Source of the DNA: Opitutia bacterium UBA957
Lineage (GTDB): Bacteria > Verrucomicrobiota > Verrucomicrobiia > Opitutales > UBA953
DNA: 14,807 bases
Direction: 5' to 3'
NCBI GenBank assembly: GCA_002293065.1
Contig: DBCN01000010.1
Location: 1 to 14,807, forward strand
Shown here: piece by piece, positions 14,252-14,807 of the stretch
How the letters are laid out: each line of letters begins with the position of its first letter
Position numbering within the stretch: the stretch's first letter is position 1
Position numbers and translations under genes: made by a program
Notes under the pieces: model-generated
The model's input: only the letters and a program-made list of their open reading frames with translations
Databases searched by the model: none
Told to the model about the DNA's origin: nothing

Positions 14252-14807
14252 ATGAGACACCTCCTCACCCTCACTCTTCTCGCCACCCTGCTGCTCGCGC
14301 CGCTGGCCGCGCTGCACGCCGCCGATGCGCCGAAGCAAAAGCCCAACATCGTCTTCATCCTCGTCGATGACATGCCTTACGCCGGGCCGAGCGTGACGGG
14401 GAACAAGCTCCTCCAGACGCCGCACATGGATCGCATCGCGAAGGGGGGCATGCTCTTCTCCCGCGCCTACACCGAGCCGGTGTGCGGGCCGAGCCGTGCC
14501 ACGCTGATGACCGGGCAGTTCGCCGGACGACACGGGCGCACGGACAATGTGCCCGGCGTGCATCCTTACGCGCTCATGCGGGAGCCGCTCGCGCCTCTGC
14601 CAGACGGAGTGCCTGCTGATGGCTTCGCCGGAGAGGCAGCGGCAGGCGCACGGCTGCCGGATCCGGTGCAGCCCGGCGGTTATTCGCTCGTGCAGGCGCT
14701 GAAGGCGGGCGGGTATCGCACGGGCATCACGGGCAAGTGGCATCTGCCGCAGCAGCACCTCACGCCGAAGCTCGCCCGGCAATACGGCTTCGACTTCTGC
14801 ACCGACA
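14252..14807 (+). CDS. Type I sulfatase, N-terminal part (truncated by window end)
   Basis: 185 codons are visible. The signal peptide is MRHLLTLTLLATLLLAPLAA followed by LHAAD. Metal-binding Asp39/Asp40 are in ILVDDMPYAG. The formylglycine motif CGPSR has Cys78 as the residue converted by the sulfatase-activating enzyme; it is followed by ATLMTGQ. GKWHLPQQH marks the next active-site Lys/His. The protein would hydrolyse sulfate esters, probably on polysaccharides, outside the cytoplasm. The start lies 2 bases after the DUF1553 gene's stop, so translation is probably coupled. Alanine and threonine codons here (many GCG and ACG) differ from the GCC/ACC-heavy genes just upstream. Unlike the sulfatase at 2130, the visible part is intact; the rest lies outside the window. 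Confidence 0.93.
   Translation, partial: MRHLLTLTLLATLLLAPLAALHAADAPKQKPNIVFILVDDMPYAGPSVTGNKLLQTPHMDRIAKGGMLFSRAYTEPVCGPSRATLMTGQFAGRHGRTDNVPGVHPYALMREPLAPLPDGVPADGFAGEAAAGARLPDPVQPGGYSLVQALKAGGYRTGITGKWHLPQQHLTPKLARQYGFDFCTD

Overview
The window looks like part of a GC-rich Verrucomicrobiota chromosome, or possibly that of a related Planctomycetota-type bacterium. The basis is a set of families typical of that superphylum: formylglycine-type sulfatases, DUF1552, the DUF1587/1592/1588/1585 cytochrome, PSCyt1-DUF1549-DUF1553, and an EF-hand/redoxin/cytochrome/copper-monooxygenase fusion. All supported genes are on the + strand. Almost all carry an export signal, so the window encodes mainly periplasmic or secreted proteins. 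I see no RNA gene, CRISPR array, integrase or insertion sequence.

Layout. Bases 1-79 hold the tail of an unidentified gene. Bases 104-2023 encode a secreted type-B carboxylesterase with an extra C-terminal domain. Bases 2130-3710 are a sulfatase with a C-terminal EF-hand pair, broken by two in-frame stop codons (TAG at 3090, TAA at 3444) although the frame is otherwise intact. It also carries traces of low-complexity repeats in its leader, its signal peptide and its catalytic domain. Bases 3797-6055 encode a four-module redox protein: EF-hands, redoxin, c-type heme and a PHM-like copper monooxygenase. Bases 6220-7491 (DUF1552, Tat signal) and 7511-10021 (DUF1592-type cytochrome) form a tight pair. 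Bases 10122-11225 encode a secreted alpha/beta hydrolase. Bases 11328-14249 encode a PSCyt1-DUF1549-DUF1553 protein with an apparent NPCBM-like carbohydrate-binding insert. A second sulfatase starts at 14252 and runs off the end of the window.

How the genes may work together (inference). The esterase, alpha/beta hydrolase and sulfatases would remove ester and sulfate groups from complex polymers. Three heme-binding proteins and one copper monooxygenase would provide an extracytoplasmic redox arm. The carbohydrate-binding insert in the last cytochrome suggests that at least one heme protein acts at a polysaccharide surface. The whole resembles an exported oxidative and hydrolytic polysaccharide module whose biochemistry is largely uncharacterised.

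Points of most interest are the doubly interrupted sulfatase, the shared EF-hand module on both sides of the 3711-3796 junction, repeat-derived peptide segments inside the sulfatase, the copper/heme/redoxin fusion, the carbohydrate-binding insert in the DUF1553 protein, and two small ORFs with strong Shine-Dalgarno sequences in a window whose large genes mostly lack them.
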